A model generated the notes under the pieces. It had not been told where the DNA came from. It saw nothing but the letters and a program-made list of their open reading frames with translations, and made no database searches. From Rotaria macrura (taxonomy: Eukaryota; Rotifera; Eurotatoria; Philodinida; Philodinidae), in the NCBI GenBank assembly GCA_900239685.1, contig OENT01000406.1, forward strand, positions 56,815 to 120,814: a stretch of 64,000 bases of DNA, read 5' to 3'. This document shows, piece by piece, positions 51,218 to 63,256 of this stretch (the first letter of the stretch is position 1; each line of letters opens with the position of its first letter). The translations under genes and the position numbers were made by a program.

Positions 51218-54200
51218 CGTATTCTTTACTACTTTCCTTAACTCAAAAATGCAACCAGATTTTCAAATCTTACAGACTGATAGTAGCCCGACTTTGTAAA
51301 AAGCATCAGCAAAGGAAAAGGAGAGAAAGGACCTTATCTAAAAATATGATAAATATTCTTCAAGCCACTTGTTACATATCATCTTGTTTCGAGAAAATAC
51401 GAGTCTTTCAAATAGACTCATTGATAAAAATACACCACCTACCATCAGAAAAACTTGATTTACAATGGAGAAACACATGCAAATTAGAATGGATAGTCAA
51501 AAGATGTTGTGTACATCATTCGTTGTAGTCAACAAGCTTGATTCTACTCTTTCACATGAAAACAAAAACCTTACATTCTCTTACATTATTAACCTTTGAA
51601 ATATTTTTATGGCAAGACAAGAATTCAAAGTTCTGTTTTTCTCTATCAAGATGACTAAATGATATCTACATTCTCTCAATGAAAACATCTGTCTTATTTT
51701 AGATTTTTTCAATTTTAACAGTTCATCTTCTTGTCAAACTTTTCATTGTTACAAAAACTAGTTCTTTTTATTGTTGATTCTCACACGGTAACAAACAAAT
51801 AGAAAGTACTCGTTTAATTCCGATACTGAATTAGATCTTAAATTGATTAAATGATTACACACATCTTGAAAGTTCACAAGCGTGAACAAGAAATAATGTG
51901 AAGTGTTCACTTTTTATACAATACTCATAGAAAGGAACTGTTTACATGATATATTAACAGAGATATGCCATTAATTCATGTAAGCAATTTTAAAAGAATG
52001 TATTCTTAGTGTACAGTGTATATTCTACTTATAATTCTTAAAGCAGAGCCACTGTGCTGACTTCATATTTGAGTTCCTCTCGAAGCAAAACTCAGTATTC
52101 GCACAAAGTAAGTATCTCAATAGGTAGCATAGGTTATTTCTTTCTTAATAGAAAACTTTCGACATAATCATATCATGATGAAATTTTGAAACACAATTAA
52201 ATTCGTTCAAATCTTTTATCAGATACCTTGTTACATGGATTCATCTGATCATCTCGGAAGTTGTATTGATTTCATCGGTTATATTCAATGTTTGAGTTTG
52301 TTTTTCTTCGTATTAAAGTTTAGCATGTTCAAAAACCATTGAAAATCAACATGCTTTCGAAATATATATTCGTGTGAATGGTATTAATCACCATTTCTTG
52401 AAGATACTAAGAGGCTCTGTAATTGATATACATCGTTAATGTTGGCTCTGTCGAGATTCTCGATAGTTGAAATTAATGTCAGAGTTCATGTCGAAAAGTT
52501 TGTTCAAACTTCGGATGCACATGTTGATATTCAAGGAACTATCAAACATAACGATGATTAGAAGCAGATCGACATCGGAAGTGAGACTTAGAAAAGACTG
52601 CTTTAGTCTGAATCTAATTCCATGTGTTTTTCATGACTTTTCTCGGCTAAAAAATGAAATCTTTTGACTTATGTTAAAAAATGAACTTTTCAATATTTAC
52701 GACATCAATAACAATAATAGATTAGAAGATGTAGTTAAACGTTAAGAATGGAACCAATCAAGAAACGTGGCAATATGATGTTCTTCTTTGAATGACGGAA
52801 TCATTCCTATAAAAAACAATGAACGAATATAAAGGGCTTATCTTCTTCAAATGTTGATATATGTGAAAAAAATGACATGAAAATATATGTCTATCGATGA
52901 CCTGACTTGTCTGATAATATAATTTAAGAAAAAGGTACGTTCAAAACATTAGTTCATATCTTTCATTTACCGATGATCATTCATTTTTATGAGCTGTACA
53001 GTAAAATGAAGAAAAGAAGACGAAGACTGATCAGAAATGTTTGCTGTCGATGAAAATAAAACTTTCATTTTTTGTAAGCATTCAAATATAATAAGAAAAC
53101 AAAAAATATTTTCCAATCGTAATGAAAAAAAAAAGACTAATAAAATAACCGTTACGAAGAGGAGATAGAACTGTTTAAACATTGAATTCCATATACAACG
53201 TAAGACTGCAGAAAAAAATGAATTTAGTTAGAAAGAGAACAATCCAGTGTATGATCAAATATTTCAAAAATGTTCGATTACATTGAGAATGTATTTTGTA
53301 CATTTACCATTGATTCAGTATGAAATGAAGCAACGTTCGTAATGAACAGTATCGTAGAATATTAAAAAATTGCTAATCATACTGTCCTATGTGACATTGT
53401 TGTTGATAAATCGAATTGAACAGCAATTTCGATGATGCTAATCACAGTCAGAATTAATAATCTATTCCCGATGAGGAAAATTTCATCTTATATTATATCG
53501 ATGAAATGATCAGAGAAAGGAGGTAATTGAAAAGTCGACAAACATTGAAGAAAACATTCAATAGAGATACAGTTGAATCCATTGAAAAATCTTGATGCCA
53601 ATGTGTTATTAATCGACAACTAATCAGCTAAAATTAATGATACTATAAAATATGATATACATACATTCTATTATTCGACAAATCAACTTGAAGAATGTAA
53701 AGACTAATGGTCATTTCGATTGTGAAAACATAAAATAACAGTACAAATAAATGAAAGTACTTGTCGAACACTACTGAATCACCGGTTGCTATTTTGGTAA
53801 TTGTTTTCCTATTACAAGATTCAAGTCGACTAGAACATTGAATATAGTGATGTTATTAATTGTCAAAAATCTTCGATAAAACATGAGAAAAAACTGTGAT
53901 CATGATCGAATAAATTTCAATCTTTCATTGTCTTGTAATCAAAAACCGATGAACATGTTGAAAAAGTCATGAATCGAAATTTAAAAAAAAGAATATTGAT
54001 CAACAACTCAATTCGATTGATGTTCACATTGGTTCTCGAACGAATTTAGACCGTTGCGATGGAAGTAAGATCGACGATTGTTTTCTGCACCAACTGTATT
54101 AACATCAGTACATTACTAGATTCCTTTCTGACTGTTTAGTATTAAGTAAATGACGAATACAAAGAAGAACATTTATAAACTGGATTCGTATACATCGATA

Positions 54201-55600
54201 TTCGATAAATAATATGAATTCAAAATGAATACATCTAACCGAGTTGCTTCTTTTACTCGCTTGAATCAAACGAGATCAGTTCGACAAGCCACACACGAAC
54301 TATTTCGAAGCTGATCATCCATTCACATGCTGTGTTGAACACCTGAAACATGTTGAGTTAAATCGATTTCATGCATACTCACACAAGCAGAAATTTGTCT
54401 AACAAAATTTCAGACAACTATAGATTTTCACAGAAAAATCACATAAGACTAATTGCTTTCAATATTCACACAAATGAGTGCACAAAGACATCAGATCTAT
54501 GCATTGTGTAAAACAGATTGTACGTTGACTATCAAAGAACTGATCGAATGAGAACAAAAGGAATTTTTCACAAGATTCATTCGTACTATATGTTACTAAC
54601 AATGAGGAAGTACAAAATGGAAATCATACTACTGTCTGGCTTGAAAGTATTGAGGTTATATTTTTCAAAATAAAGACATCGATTTCAATAGAATGATATG
54701 GCATGTCATGATAAATTATTTTGATATATCGAAATGAGACGATAAACACAAAATATGAAGAGCTTCGTAGACTGTGGCATTCGTTCGTACTCGATAATGG
54801 AAAGTCATACAAAGAAGAATAATCTACAATATCGAAATTTTTACTCTTAATAAAATTGAAAACTAAATTTATGAGAACAAAATCATTCACATATATGACA
54901 CTTGTATCTAAGTTAATTGAAGATTGTTGATTCAGTGATGACGTTGTTTGCATCTGTCTGGATATGAATAGAATAGACATAGAGGCAAGCTTCTTAATCA
55001 TTACTTGTCTCATCTGCGAACAAATTTCTATTGCGTGACTAAAACAAGCGGTACAAAAACTTTAATCAAATATTTGTTGAAGTTGAATGACGTCAAGAAA
55101 AGAAACAGTTTATTTTGAAATCTTATCTTTTGAAATCGTCTACTGAATACGATTCACTATTGAGGCAGCCAACATAGAAAACTAATAGACTGACTATTTG
55201 AACTTCCAGATCTCGATGATTCAATATATTAGTGTATTTTTTTTACTAAAGCAGATGTTGATATAGTTGTTCGAGAATAAAATTCAGTTTTAAATAGAAA
55301 TATCTCAATTTAATTATGGGATTAGAGTTAGGTGTCTAAAAGATGCTCTTTGAATCGGAACATTATTCTAGTGACTGTGACTTACCGTTCCAATACTCAT
55401 ACAGTGCTTATTAACCGCTATGATTAGTGTGTTCTAGTCAACTAGGAAAAAAATATATTTGCTACACTTGAAAATCGAGTAGGTCAATAAAAGACATTGA
55501 AATCATAAAAGAAATTTCCAAGCAACTTCTATTAAAAGTGGAAGATTACGGTTAAAATTAGTGTTTTGAGCAACAAGGATTCGAGCCAAGCCATCTAGCA
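51218..55600. other. Gene-poor stretch
   Basis: No gene supported in 4.4 kb. A minus frame at 54624-55013 (129 codons, ATG start) and a plus frame at 51184-51528 lack recognisable content. Around 52460-52600 one plus frame reads VRVHVEKFVQTSDAHVDIQG before stops and may be an eroded coding relic. The sequence directly above 51217 would hold the promoter of the AttH-like gene; no clear TATA box seen. Confidence 0.5.
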
Positions 55601-56041
55601 ATGAAGCTTTACAAGGTAGTTCTCTTCATGATAATTCAGATTTTCCTGATTACATCAATAGCAAGCATAGTTGTTTCCGTAATATATGGCCAATGTCCTC
55701 TTCAACCTTAACTTATTGTTTTTCATAAGGTTATTGGTAGTATGGGTATTGTGCTATCTGTTGTTGGTGTAGCTATATTGACATTATACCATGACAGTGA
55801 TGAGAAGTATGTGATCACTGGCTTTAAGTTTCTTCTCAGTATCTTTTTATTTGCAACACGCATTCCAGGAACTATGCATGTGCTGAAGGTTAGAAATGAT
55901 TCAGAACAAACTGATTCATCAGCAATTACTTATTGTCACAAACGTTTAGTTTCATCATCTCTAGTTCTCATATTTGCCTCGCCATTTTTAACTATATTTT
56001 TACTTGTAATACGCTGTGTTCGTTATTTGAAGAAGAATTGA
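55601..56041 (+). CDS. Small polytopic membrane protein, 129 aa
   Basis: Exons are 55601-55678 and 55730-56041. The 51-nt intron (gtaata donor, cataag acceptor) has a length divisible by three but contains an in-frame TAA at 55709-55711, so an unspliced transcript would encode only a 36-residue peptide. Spliced, the protein has four hydrophobic stretches: VVLFMIIQIFLITSIASIVV, MGIVLSVVGVAILTLY, FKFLLSIFLFATRIPG and LVLIFASPFLTIFLLVIRCV, with a basic C-terminus (RYLKKN). ATTAAA at 56057-56062 can serve as a polyadenylation signal. It converges on the large receptor gene, with 500 bp between the two ends. The family is not recognised. Confidence 0.7.
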
Positions 56042-56540
56042 TTTCAAAATTTGCTCATTAAACATATTCAAATGAAAAACCGTGATAACAATTCTTATTG
56101 TCTGATTAGACTGTCAAGCAAAGCTTAACTTTATAAGGGGTAACTGCATTCTAGGAAAAAGATTTATTTCAAAACTACAGCAGAAATCTATTCGATAGTT
56201 CAAATTCACAACATAGGTTTTTGTTTCGAGCGAAAATTAAATTTTGCAAAAAGACACTTCTGGACTACTTCAAAATGGCCTTCTTAGAAAACACTTCATG
56301 CCAAACTTTTTCATCCAACTGAACATACGATCTCAAATGTAAAGTGAAAAAGCCTATATACTTACTCCTATGCCTTTATGGCCATCTATTAACCGACACA
56401 TCCCTAATTCACTCTGTATTCAATCATTTATTGATATATTCAACGTCTAGTTTCGTGTACTTTAATATTGTCTCGCCTTTAAGAACAAATAAAGCAGTGT
56501 TCATGTGAGTATGGGTTCGATTGTATACGTGTATGAGAGT
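56042..56540. other. Convergent 3' intergenic region
   Basis: Separates the ends of the small membrane gene and the large receptor gene. It carries polyadenylation signals for both strands: ATTAAA at 56057-56062 (plus) and AATAAA on the minus strand at 56432-56427. Nothing else seen. Confidence 0.6.
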
Positions 56541-59500
56541 TCAAGGTCGATGCACATCAAATCGTCTTCGAATCAATCGAGAGATACGAGCAAAAGATTT
56601 CTTGAATTGTTTTTTATATGTTGGAGATGGAAGTACAAAGACGACGAATGTGATAGTGACGGGAATGAATGAAATGTAGTAGCCTATCAGGAATATCCAA
56701 GGATCACGAGCTGACGTCATACAACTTGATGAAAATGCAATGACGAGACGTGGAAGTGCGAGAACGGTTAGAATACATGGTGAAATAAGCAAATGCTTAT
56801 GAGTTTGTAGCTGATGATATAGATGCTCAATAAAGCTCTCATTTTTACGAAGAATTGCACGTTGACGAGCAATGACTATAATGATGATGAATGCAGATAT
56901 AATATTGATAGAGAATGGTATAATAAAGTGAATAAAATTAACCACCGAATTGAAGATATTCATTTCGATAGGATAAATTGCTACACACCAGATTCGATGT
57001 TCTTCTACATCATGAATAAGACGACGATGAACAGGATCATGAATATAACTTAGAAGAATCAGAGAAGCAACAAAAAGAATTCTCCATTGGGCTGCTCGGC
57101 GATTTTTTCTCTGATTGAAATTAATACCTTTCACAGCTGTCACAGCTCTTTCTATTGCAACACATGCATTTAACCAATTATTTATTGCCAATAGGGTACT
57201 AAGGAAAAAGTCGACCGTAATACATTGAAGCAATAGAAGCAATTGATTAGTTATCAATGAAATTTGTGTCAAGATAAGAAGCCAAAATTTGAGTGCGAAC
57301 AGTATTGTTGTTAAAACAGAAGTAACCGACGATGCAAGTAGATATATTCCGCATCCTGTTTCTCTTAATGTTCGAGCTCGAAATGTTAATAACGATAGCC
57401 ATTGACTAATAGCACCACAGGTGAACATGATTGTAGTTATAATCGTCGCTATTCGAACAGTTATAGGTTGTTTCAAGAATGACCTGTCAGTTGCGGTTGC
57501 GTAACCAAGAATAGCATCCAATGATAGTCCGAGTCCGTTGGTTGATAATTGACATCGAGTACCAAAATAACATTTCTCACAGAGACATACACGAGTCGAA
57601 GGACATTCGAGTCGATCATGAAAACACTGAGCTCTGTTTTGACAGTATTCTACGTCTGTTTTGCATTTTCTCGTTAAATTTTGATTGAATTCAAAACAGT
57701 TACTATAGCGTTGTGTTGTACACAAACAGTGATAAACATCATCATGGAAACATAGAATATGGTCGTGCTTGCGACATATAGAATGATACAATTTGATACG
57801 TTCTAAAAATTCTAACGATGCGAAAGAAGATTCTAAAAGTTCGTAAACGGATGGACAACGAAGATTTGAGTTGATCGTTAGTGTAAAATTTTCTACAGAG
57901 CTATGTGTATTTTTTAAAATAGCCAGATAGAATGCAGATTGAATTTCGATAAATAACAAATGAAATTTGATTGTTGTGTAGAAAGTGATGGATATTTTAT
58001 TTGCAGGTATACTCTTGACAGAACTTGTTTGTGTTGGTTCTGCATCATTATGTGTAGTAACGAAATGAGCAAAAATTACCGAAGGTATTGAAATGTCACC
58101 AAAAGAAATCTCTAAATTCGTTCCTGTGTCATTACAAAGTATTCCAGAGAAACCTTGTAGACAAAGGCATGTAAATCCATTGAGTGACACACGTACATCA
58201 TCAGGAATACATAAACCACCATTTAGGCATGTGCCACTTTGACAAACATCTCTTCTTAACAAGCATCGCAATCCAAATTTTCCCGGCGGGCACACACACA
58301 GCGAGCGATTTCTATACGTACCGTAGAACACAGAATCCACCGAGCATTGATTAGTAGTTTGTTTTTGGCACTCAAATCCGTGGTAGCCTACGTCACAACG
58401 GCAAAAATACTCATCAGCATTTACGTACTTAAAACATTGTCCATGGAAACATTTCAACGGACAAGCTGTCGTTGCAGCAGTACTGCCTTGTGCAGGAAGG
58501 TACACTAGACTAGCTAAGCGATTGACTGGCAAAAATTGGAATGGAATGTTTAGATACCAACTTGTGTAATATACCATAGATTCCATAAAATATGCATCGA
58601 TGTGAATGCTATAATTTTTCGTCTCGTTCTTCGGCCGTACTGCATATAACAAATAGATATTGTATTTCTTAGTGCAGTCACGTGTTGGTACATAATTGAT
58701 GTAGTCATACGAGTGAACATCGAAATTTTCATCTCTCAATATGATGACAAATTTAAACAGCGAATGCCAAATGTCAATAGCATTTTCTTTATCAAATCGA
58801 ATAGTGAGACTCACGCGTTGACTCTGATACTGGCAACGATGTCCATAGTGACTAGGAGGACAAAGACAATCACTATTTTGTCGTTCATGATTATAAATCT
58901 GGACGCCACGATTACAGAACCATGCAGGATGCAAATTTTGTTTGGCTATGTCCTGCATTCTTTGATCTTTATCTGATTTTTCGTTCCATGCTTCCCAAAG
59001 ACTTGTAATAGCTGCATGTTTCGTCATCGGTGTTGGATTATTATAGAGACTTTTGTCAATTGACAGTGAGAAATACGTTTTTAATCGATTTTCATCATTT
59101 AACTTCGCTAGACTCTCTTCACCTGGACCCACGACTTGACATATGTTTTTCCTATCTTCTTTCGGACAGTAATCCAAAAATTTACACATCAATGCAGCTC
59201 GTCCACATTCACTCGAATTTTGACACTTGTAACGAAATTTCGGTTCCGTTGGATAGGCTTCACGACAGTGCGATCTCTCGTCGTACGATCCTAGACAGTC
59301 AATCTTGCCATCACCAGTTTGATTCAAAGGTAAACAGATTTTTTGGTATGTTCGAGATGAAATGCAGGGATGTTCATCAGATCCACATCGAGATTTTTCA
59401 CATGCAATTTCATCCTTGCCATTGACGCAATTCCAAATCCCATTACAATGTGTGTAAAGATTGTCACATTGCCATTCTTGACAATTCGTCTCATCAGTCT

Positions 59501-61208
59501 CAGTACGTCCATCTTTAGTAGTGAACACATTATCAATGAATCCATCACAAATATTTGAAAATGCCACTGGAACACGTCGGCCACGGCTATTGTATTCGAA
59601 TTCGTCGTCTGCATTAGTACAGTCTCTAATATTATTCTGCAAGAGCCATGGTTGAATGCATTTGTTTTGTGATGAACATCGAAACCGATGCTTGTGTTGA
59701 AGATCACAACTATTTTTAACTGTTTCATCGATATCTTTGTAACAATCATTGAAACCATCGATCAGACGATGTTTTATGATACACTTGGATGAATTCGAAC
59801 ATTGAAAAGTATTTTCTGCTTCGCAAATTTGTTGATTACCAATAGATGTTATAGCTAAACAACCCCGAAAAACACTATTGAGAGCTCTAAAAAATGAACT
59901 CCACTCTAACACAATATTCTCATTGAAACCTAAAGTTTCAAACGGTAGACATGTCGAATTCATTAAAGATTCGGTCTGGTCGAAGAAATTGCATAATGTA
60001 TAATCATAACACACATACGTAGGAATCGGCATGTATTTGAGAATGTTGATCTTCGATGTATAAAGGAACCGAACATGACCGAATATGGAGTATTCTGGAA
60101 AGAAGAACAACGGTGGACATTTATCTCTAGCAATGTCAAGACACTCATCGAAGTCACAATAATCATCGCAATCCAATCCATCGATATTATTCATATTATG
60201 TAAACATATCATAGAAAACCAACACATGTGCGAAATTGATGTATTATAATTCGCATAGGACCATATGATTTCTGAATATATAGTATCTCTTCGATTCTTA
60301 CATATGTCAAAGACTGATGGTAAAGCGAAAGCTGATACAGTTGCATCATCACCACAGGAAAAGCCCAATTCATACGGAGGATTCAGTTCAGAACATCGAA
60401 ATCCTGGATCTTGTAAGCAATCTTGTGAATGCCATAAAGCAATATTTTCATCCGTCCCATCCGAACAGTCAGGATTGAATGGATCGTCTTGTAAAAACGA
60501 TTCAGGAATACACATACCATTCCTACATCGAAACTCGTTATCGGTACACTTATTTAGTTCCACAAGAAAACAATTCTCCTCGTCTTGACTACCATTTGAA
60601 CAGTCAATATGACCATCACATACTTCTCGCCAATCGAGACACATTGGTACAGGTCCACGATTACATTCAACATGTTTGTAACAAGGAAAGTTATCGACAT
60701 CCGACAGTTGGTACTCCTCATCTATTTTCAAATCATATACAAATTCAACAATTTGACTAAATGGCATCTCAAATGAATAAAATGAATATTGACAGCGATC
60801 TCCAAACACTGGCCAAGTACAATTATAAAAGAAATGAAATGAAAAGTCTTCACCGACTTGATATCGTTCAGCAGCATCTATCGATGCAGACCAGGTGAGT
60901 AATTGTTCACTGCTAATATGATTTGCAAGTAATTCCTGCAAAGTGATCATATGCCCTTCTTTGACTGTATCATACATCAGAGGAATGAATTCAAATGTCG
61001 ACGGTCGAATACAATAGGGAATTATTTCAAAAGCATATTTGAATTCCTTGTTTGACTTTGCAGCAGTATTCGGATCGTAGTAGTAAAGACAATCGTAGTA
61101 AAATTCTGATTCACTACTACTCATTCGATCTGTATAGTACAAATAATAGCTAGGAGTACAACTTACGATCCAAACTGTTATCCCAACGAGTCCTATTGAC
61201 AACAACAT
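56541..61208 (-). CDS. Giant receptor: LDL-A-like and EGF modules with a class A 7TM domain
   Basis: One intronless frame of 1555 codons. Residues 1-18 are a signal peptide. The ectodomain has LDL-receptor class A modules at about 186-213 (CDGHIDCSNGSQDEENC) and 221-255 (CSDGTDEN), and degenerate copies at about 346-364, 462-540 and 560-650 (CDGFIDN, CVNGKDEIAC, GDGKIDCLGSYDERSHC). EGF modules follow at about 765-793, 916-948, 954-982, 984-1025 and 1185-1219. Two beta-rich spacers lie between them (795-910, 1030-1150). Seven hydrophobic helices occupy about 1250-1530. The TM3 end reads NACVAIERAV, so the usual DRY is IER. TM7 ends LPSPTY in place of NPxxY, and a basic tail follows (RISRLIRRRF). 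The architecture resembles relaxin-type LDLa-bearing GPCRs but without leucine-rich repeats. It is probably an orphan cell-surface receptor; the ligand is unknown. A minus-strand AATAAA lies about 110 nt past the stop. Confidence 0.88.
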   Translation of the reverse strand: MLLSIGLVGITVWIVSCTPSYYLYYTDRMSSSESEFYYDCLYYYDPNTAAKSNKEFKYAFEIIPYCIRPSTFEFIPLMYDTVKEGHMITLQELLANHISSEQLLTWSASIDAAERYQVGEDFSFHFFYNCTWPVFGDRCQYSFYSFEMPFSQIVEFVYDLKIDEEYQLSDVDNFPCYKHVECNRGPVPMCLDWREVCDGHIDCSNGSQDEENCFLVELNKCTDNEFRCRNGMCIPESFLQDDPFNPDCSDGTDENIALWHSQDCLQDPGFRCSELNPPYELGFSCGDDATVSAFALPSVFDICKNRRDTIYSEIIWSYANYNTSISHMCWFSMICLHNMNNIDGLDCDDYCDFDECLDIARDKCPPLFFFPEYSIFGHVRFLYTSKINILKYMPIPTYVCYDYTLCNFFDQTESLMNSTCLPFETLGFNENIVLEWSSFFRALNSVFRGCLAITSIGNQQICEAENTFQCSNSSKCIIKHRLIDGFNDCYKDIDETVKNSCDLQHKHRFRCSSQNKCIQPWLLQNNIRDCTNADDEFEYNSRGRRVPVAFSNICDGFIDNVFTTKDGRTETDETNCQEWQCDNLYTHCNGIWNCVNGKDEIACEKSRCGSDEHPCISSRTYQKICLPLNQTGDGKIDCLGSYDERSHCREAYPTEPKFRYKCQNSSECGRAALMCKFLDYCPKEDRKNICQVVGPGEESLAKLNDENRLKTYFSLSIDKSLYNNPTPMTKHAAITSLWEAWNEKSDKDQRMQDIAKQNLHPAWFCNRGVQIYNHERQNSDCLCPPSHYGHRCQYQSQRVSLTIRFDKENAIDIWHSLFKFVIILRDENFDVHSYDYINYVPTRDCTKKYNIYLLYAVRPKNETKNYSIHIDAYFMESMVYYTSWYLNIPFQFLPVNRLASLVYLPAQGSTAATTACPLKCFHGQCFKYVNADEYFCRCDVGYHGFECQKQTTNQCSVDSVFYGTYRNRSLCVCPPGKFGLRCLLRRDVCQSGTCLNGGLCIPDDVRVSLNGFTCLCLQGFSGILCNDTGTNLEISFGDISIPSVIFAHFVTTHNDAEPTQTSSVKSIPANKISITFYTTIKFHLLFIEIQSAFYLAILKNTHSSVENFTLTINSNLRCPSVYELLESSFASLEFLERIKLYHSICRKHDHILCFHDDVYHCLCTTQRYSNCFEFNQNLTRKCKTDVEYCQNRAQCFHDRLECPSTRVCLCEKCYFGTRCQLSTNGLGLSLDAILGYATATDRSFLKQPITVRIATIITTIMFTCGAISQWLSLLTFRARTLRETGCGIYLLASSVTSVLTTILFALKFWLLILTQISLITNQLLLLLQCITVDFFLSTLLAINNWLNACVAIERAVTAVKGINFNQRKNRRAAQWRILFVASLILLSYIHDPVHRRLIHDVEEHRIWCVAIYPIEMNIFNSVVNFIHFIIPFSINIISAFIIIIVIARQRAILRKNESFIEHLYHQLQTHKHLLISPCILTVLALPRLVIAFSSSCMTSARDPWIFLIGYYISFIPVTITFVVFVLPSPTYKKQFKKSFARISRLIRRRFDVHRP

Positions 61209-62002
61209 GTTTTTAAATTATGATCATAGATCGACATGACAATGGCACTCTGATTACTCAAGTAATAGTGTACGCGCCACAATCATGTTCAATAAAGACG
61301 TGATACTGATATAATCAGAATGTAATAAAGAGAACTTGCTACTCTCATTCGAGTCAAACACCATCGTATGGCATGTCATGAATATATTTACGACGTGACT
61401 GATTCAAAATTAACTAGGCTTATTCCTTTCTTGGGCATTGATGGCTCTGAAGCACTTGTCATAACACTCTATGCGGGTTCGTGTGTGACTCATTGACTAT
61501 CATTTTGAGTGTAGATGTGAGCATACGTGGTCAATAACGAGCAGATGATTGAATACTACAGATATGTATGCACATACATACATTCACATCGGTCTTTAAT
61601 TTTGCCTGTAATTTAATCGCAGCATCGAAACTGAAATACAGTTTTTGAATGTAATCGAATCAATTTTTTTCAGAAGATCTGTGAATGTAAAATTTTCAAT
61701 TTTCTTTCATCAGCAATGTTGTTTATTTTTAAATGATCACGGTTATGTTTGATTTTTACTATTCTCGAGACCATAGAAAAAATTAACGGCGTAATTCTGC
61801 TTTTTCTCTCAATGCCTTGCACAAGGGACGTAGCATGACGTACATAATCGTCTTCGACTGTTTAGAGAATGAGTCAATCCGAGTCATGCATTACTTTTAC
61901 ATACGAGCATATTTATTGGTTTTCGAATTCGCACATTTATCAGAATAAGTATTTTGAAGTTAAAAGTAATTTCATTTATCGACATTTACTTTCGCTCATA
62001 TC
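61209..62002. promoter_or_regulatory. Divergent promoter region of the receptor and the polytopic membrane gene
   Basis: 794 bp separate the ATG codons of the two intronless, oppositely directed genes, so both promoters must be here unless far-off leader exons exist. No TATA box or paired motif stands out. The genes may be co-regulated, but this is position-based inference only. Confidence 0.45.
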
Positions 62003-63256
62003 ATGACTGTTTCATACATATTTTCAAAGCTCATGCAGAAAGCATATGGTGATGAAACTGAACTCAAACTTATAATCTCCATAGCTAGTTTAGCACTGGC
62101 TTTTGAAATGACATATAAAAATCGTCATCAAGATAAAGTCATATGTTTAAGCATTGGAATTTTGACAGTTTTACTTGTTTATGCATGTCTAATGCCAGTC
62201 TTTCTCATCTACCTATGGCCTATACTACGGAAATTAACGGCATTGTGGTTTTCTGCTATCGAAACATTTGTCGACACTATCCTTCAACCATCTAGCAAAA
62301 AATTACGTCAAATGCTACCATATGCTTGCTTTGGTGAACTAAATAATACAACATGGCCTATTACGATTATTCAACTTATAGTGAAACTTTGTTCAATTAC
62401 TTTAGCAACTAGCTTTTGTCTAAACATATATTCTTACCTATTCTTTGGTACGATTCTTAGTGTATACATGACAATTATCCTAACAGTATTCGTTATAAGA
62501 ACCTTGTGGTACTTTCTTGATGCTATTGATCTTCATATTTTTCCATGTTTATTGGTGATTTCTATTCAATATGTTATGATAGAAAATAATTCATACTTAT
62601 TAGTTCTTATATCGCTATTGTTAGTAATATATCTATATCCGCGTATATATCAATTTTTAACAAGCGATTCTATGAATCAAAGGATTAGTCAAATTCAACT
62701 CATCAATTTTCGAACATATCTAGAATTAGATGATAAATATAAACAATTCTCAGCTGAAATCATCAATATAATTATAACGATTGGTTTGACATATCGTATA
62801 CAATGTCATTGTGTAACAAACAATTTATCTTGGATAACAACCGTATCATTGGTTAATTTCTCATTGATATGTCTTTACATAAATTTAATACGTTTAATAT
62901 CTATATTGCCGAATTTGATGATGTTTATCTATTCATCGGTATTATTAAGTGAATATATATTAAATGGAAATTTCAGTCATAGATACTTATCATTTGTGAT
63001 CGTATTGATATTGTATTTTATTTTAATCTATCCACTAGTATATATTACCGTACGTCGTTTAACAATCAATTCAAAAGATACAATAGGATTAAAATTAAAA
63101 TTATTTCGAGAGCATTTACATGAAAAATGTTTGAAACCATTCTATAGACATCGTCATCCATTATATCCATCCAATAGCTCAAACAATTCTTTCGAATTGA
63201 TAATGTATACTACGTTTAACATATTCCGAAAATTATTTAATGCTCTAGTCTGGTAG
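62003..63256 (+). CDS. Polytopic membrane protein, 417 aa, family unknown
   Basis: Single intronless frame. About nine to ten hydrophobic segments are visible, among them LKLIISIASLALAFEM (22-37), CLSIGILTVLLVYACLMPVF, ITIIQLIVKLCSITLATSF, YMTIILTVFVIRTLWYFL, YLLVLISLLLVIYLYP, IINIIITIGLTYRI, LVNFSLICLYINLIRLISIL and LSFVIVLILYFILIYPLVYI. The ends are hydrophilic, and the C-terminus is basic and Ser/Asn-rich (FYRHRHPLYPSNSSNNSF). There is no signal peptide, no GPCR signature and no transporter motif I recognise. Similar short loops throughout suggest a membrane-buried protein rather than a receptor with a large ectodomain. It shares an upstream region with the giant receptor. It is likely real because of the length and the steady hydrophobic pattern. 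Confidence 0.75.
   Translation: MTVSYIFSKLMQKAYGDETELKLIISIASLALAFEMTYKNRHQDKVICLSIGILTVLLVYACLMPVFLIYLWPILRKLTALWFSAIETFVDTILQPSSKKLRQMLPYACFGELNNTTWPITIIQLIVKLCSITLATSFCLNIYSYLFFGTILSVYMTIILTVFVIRTLWYFLDAIDLHIFPCLLVISIQYVMIENNSYLLVLISLLLVIYLYPRIYQFLTSDSMNQRISQIQLINFRTYLELDDKYKQFSAEIINIIITIGLTYRIQCHCVTNNLSWITTVSLVNFSLICLYINLIRLISILPNLMMFIYSSVLLSEYILNGNFSHRYLSFVIVLILYFILIYPLVYITVRRLTINSKDTIGLKLKLFREHLHEKCLKPFYRHRHPLYPSNSSNNSFELIMYTTFNIFRKLFNALVW

Noticed and set aside
54624-55013. 129-codon minus frame
   Set aside because: No family resemblance, no splice support and random-looking hydrophobic runs; not strong enough to call a gene.
57000-60760. Several frames of 60-144 codons on both strands within 56.5-61.2 kb
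   Set aside because: Shadows of the 1555-codon receptor frame.
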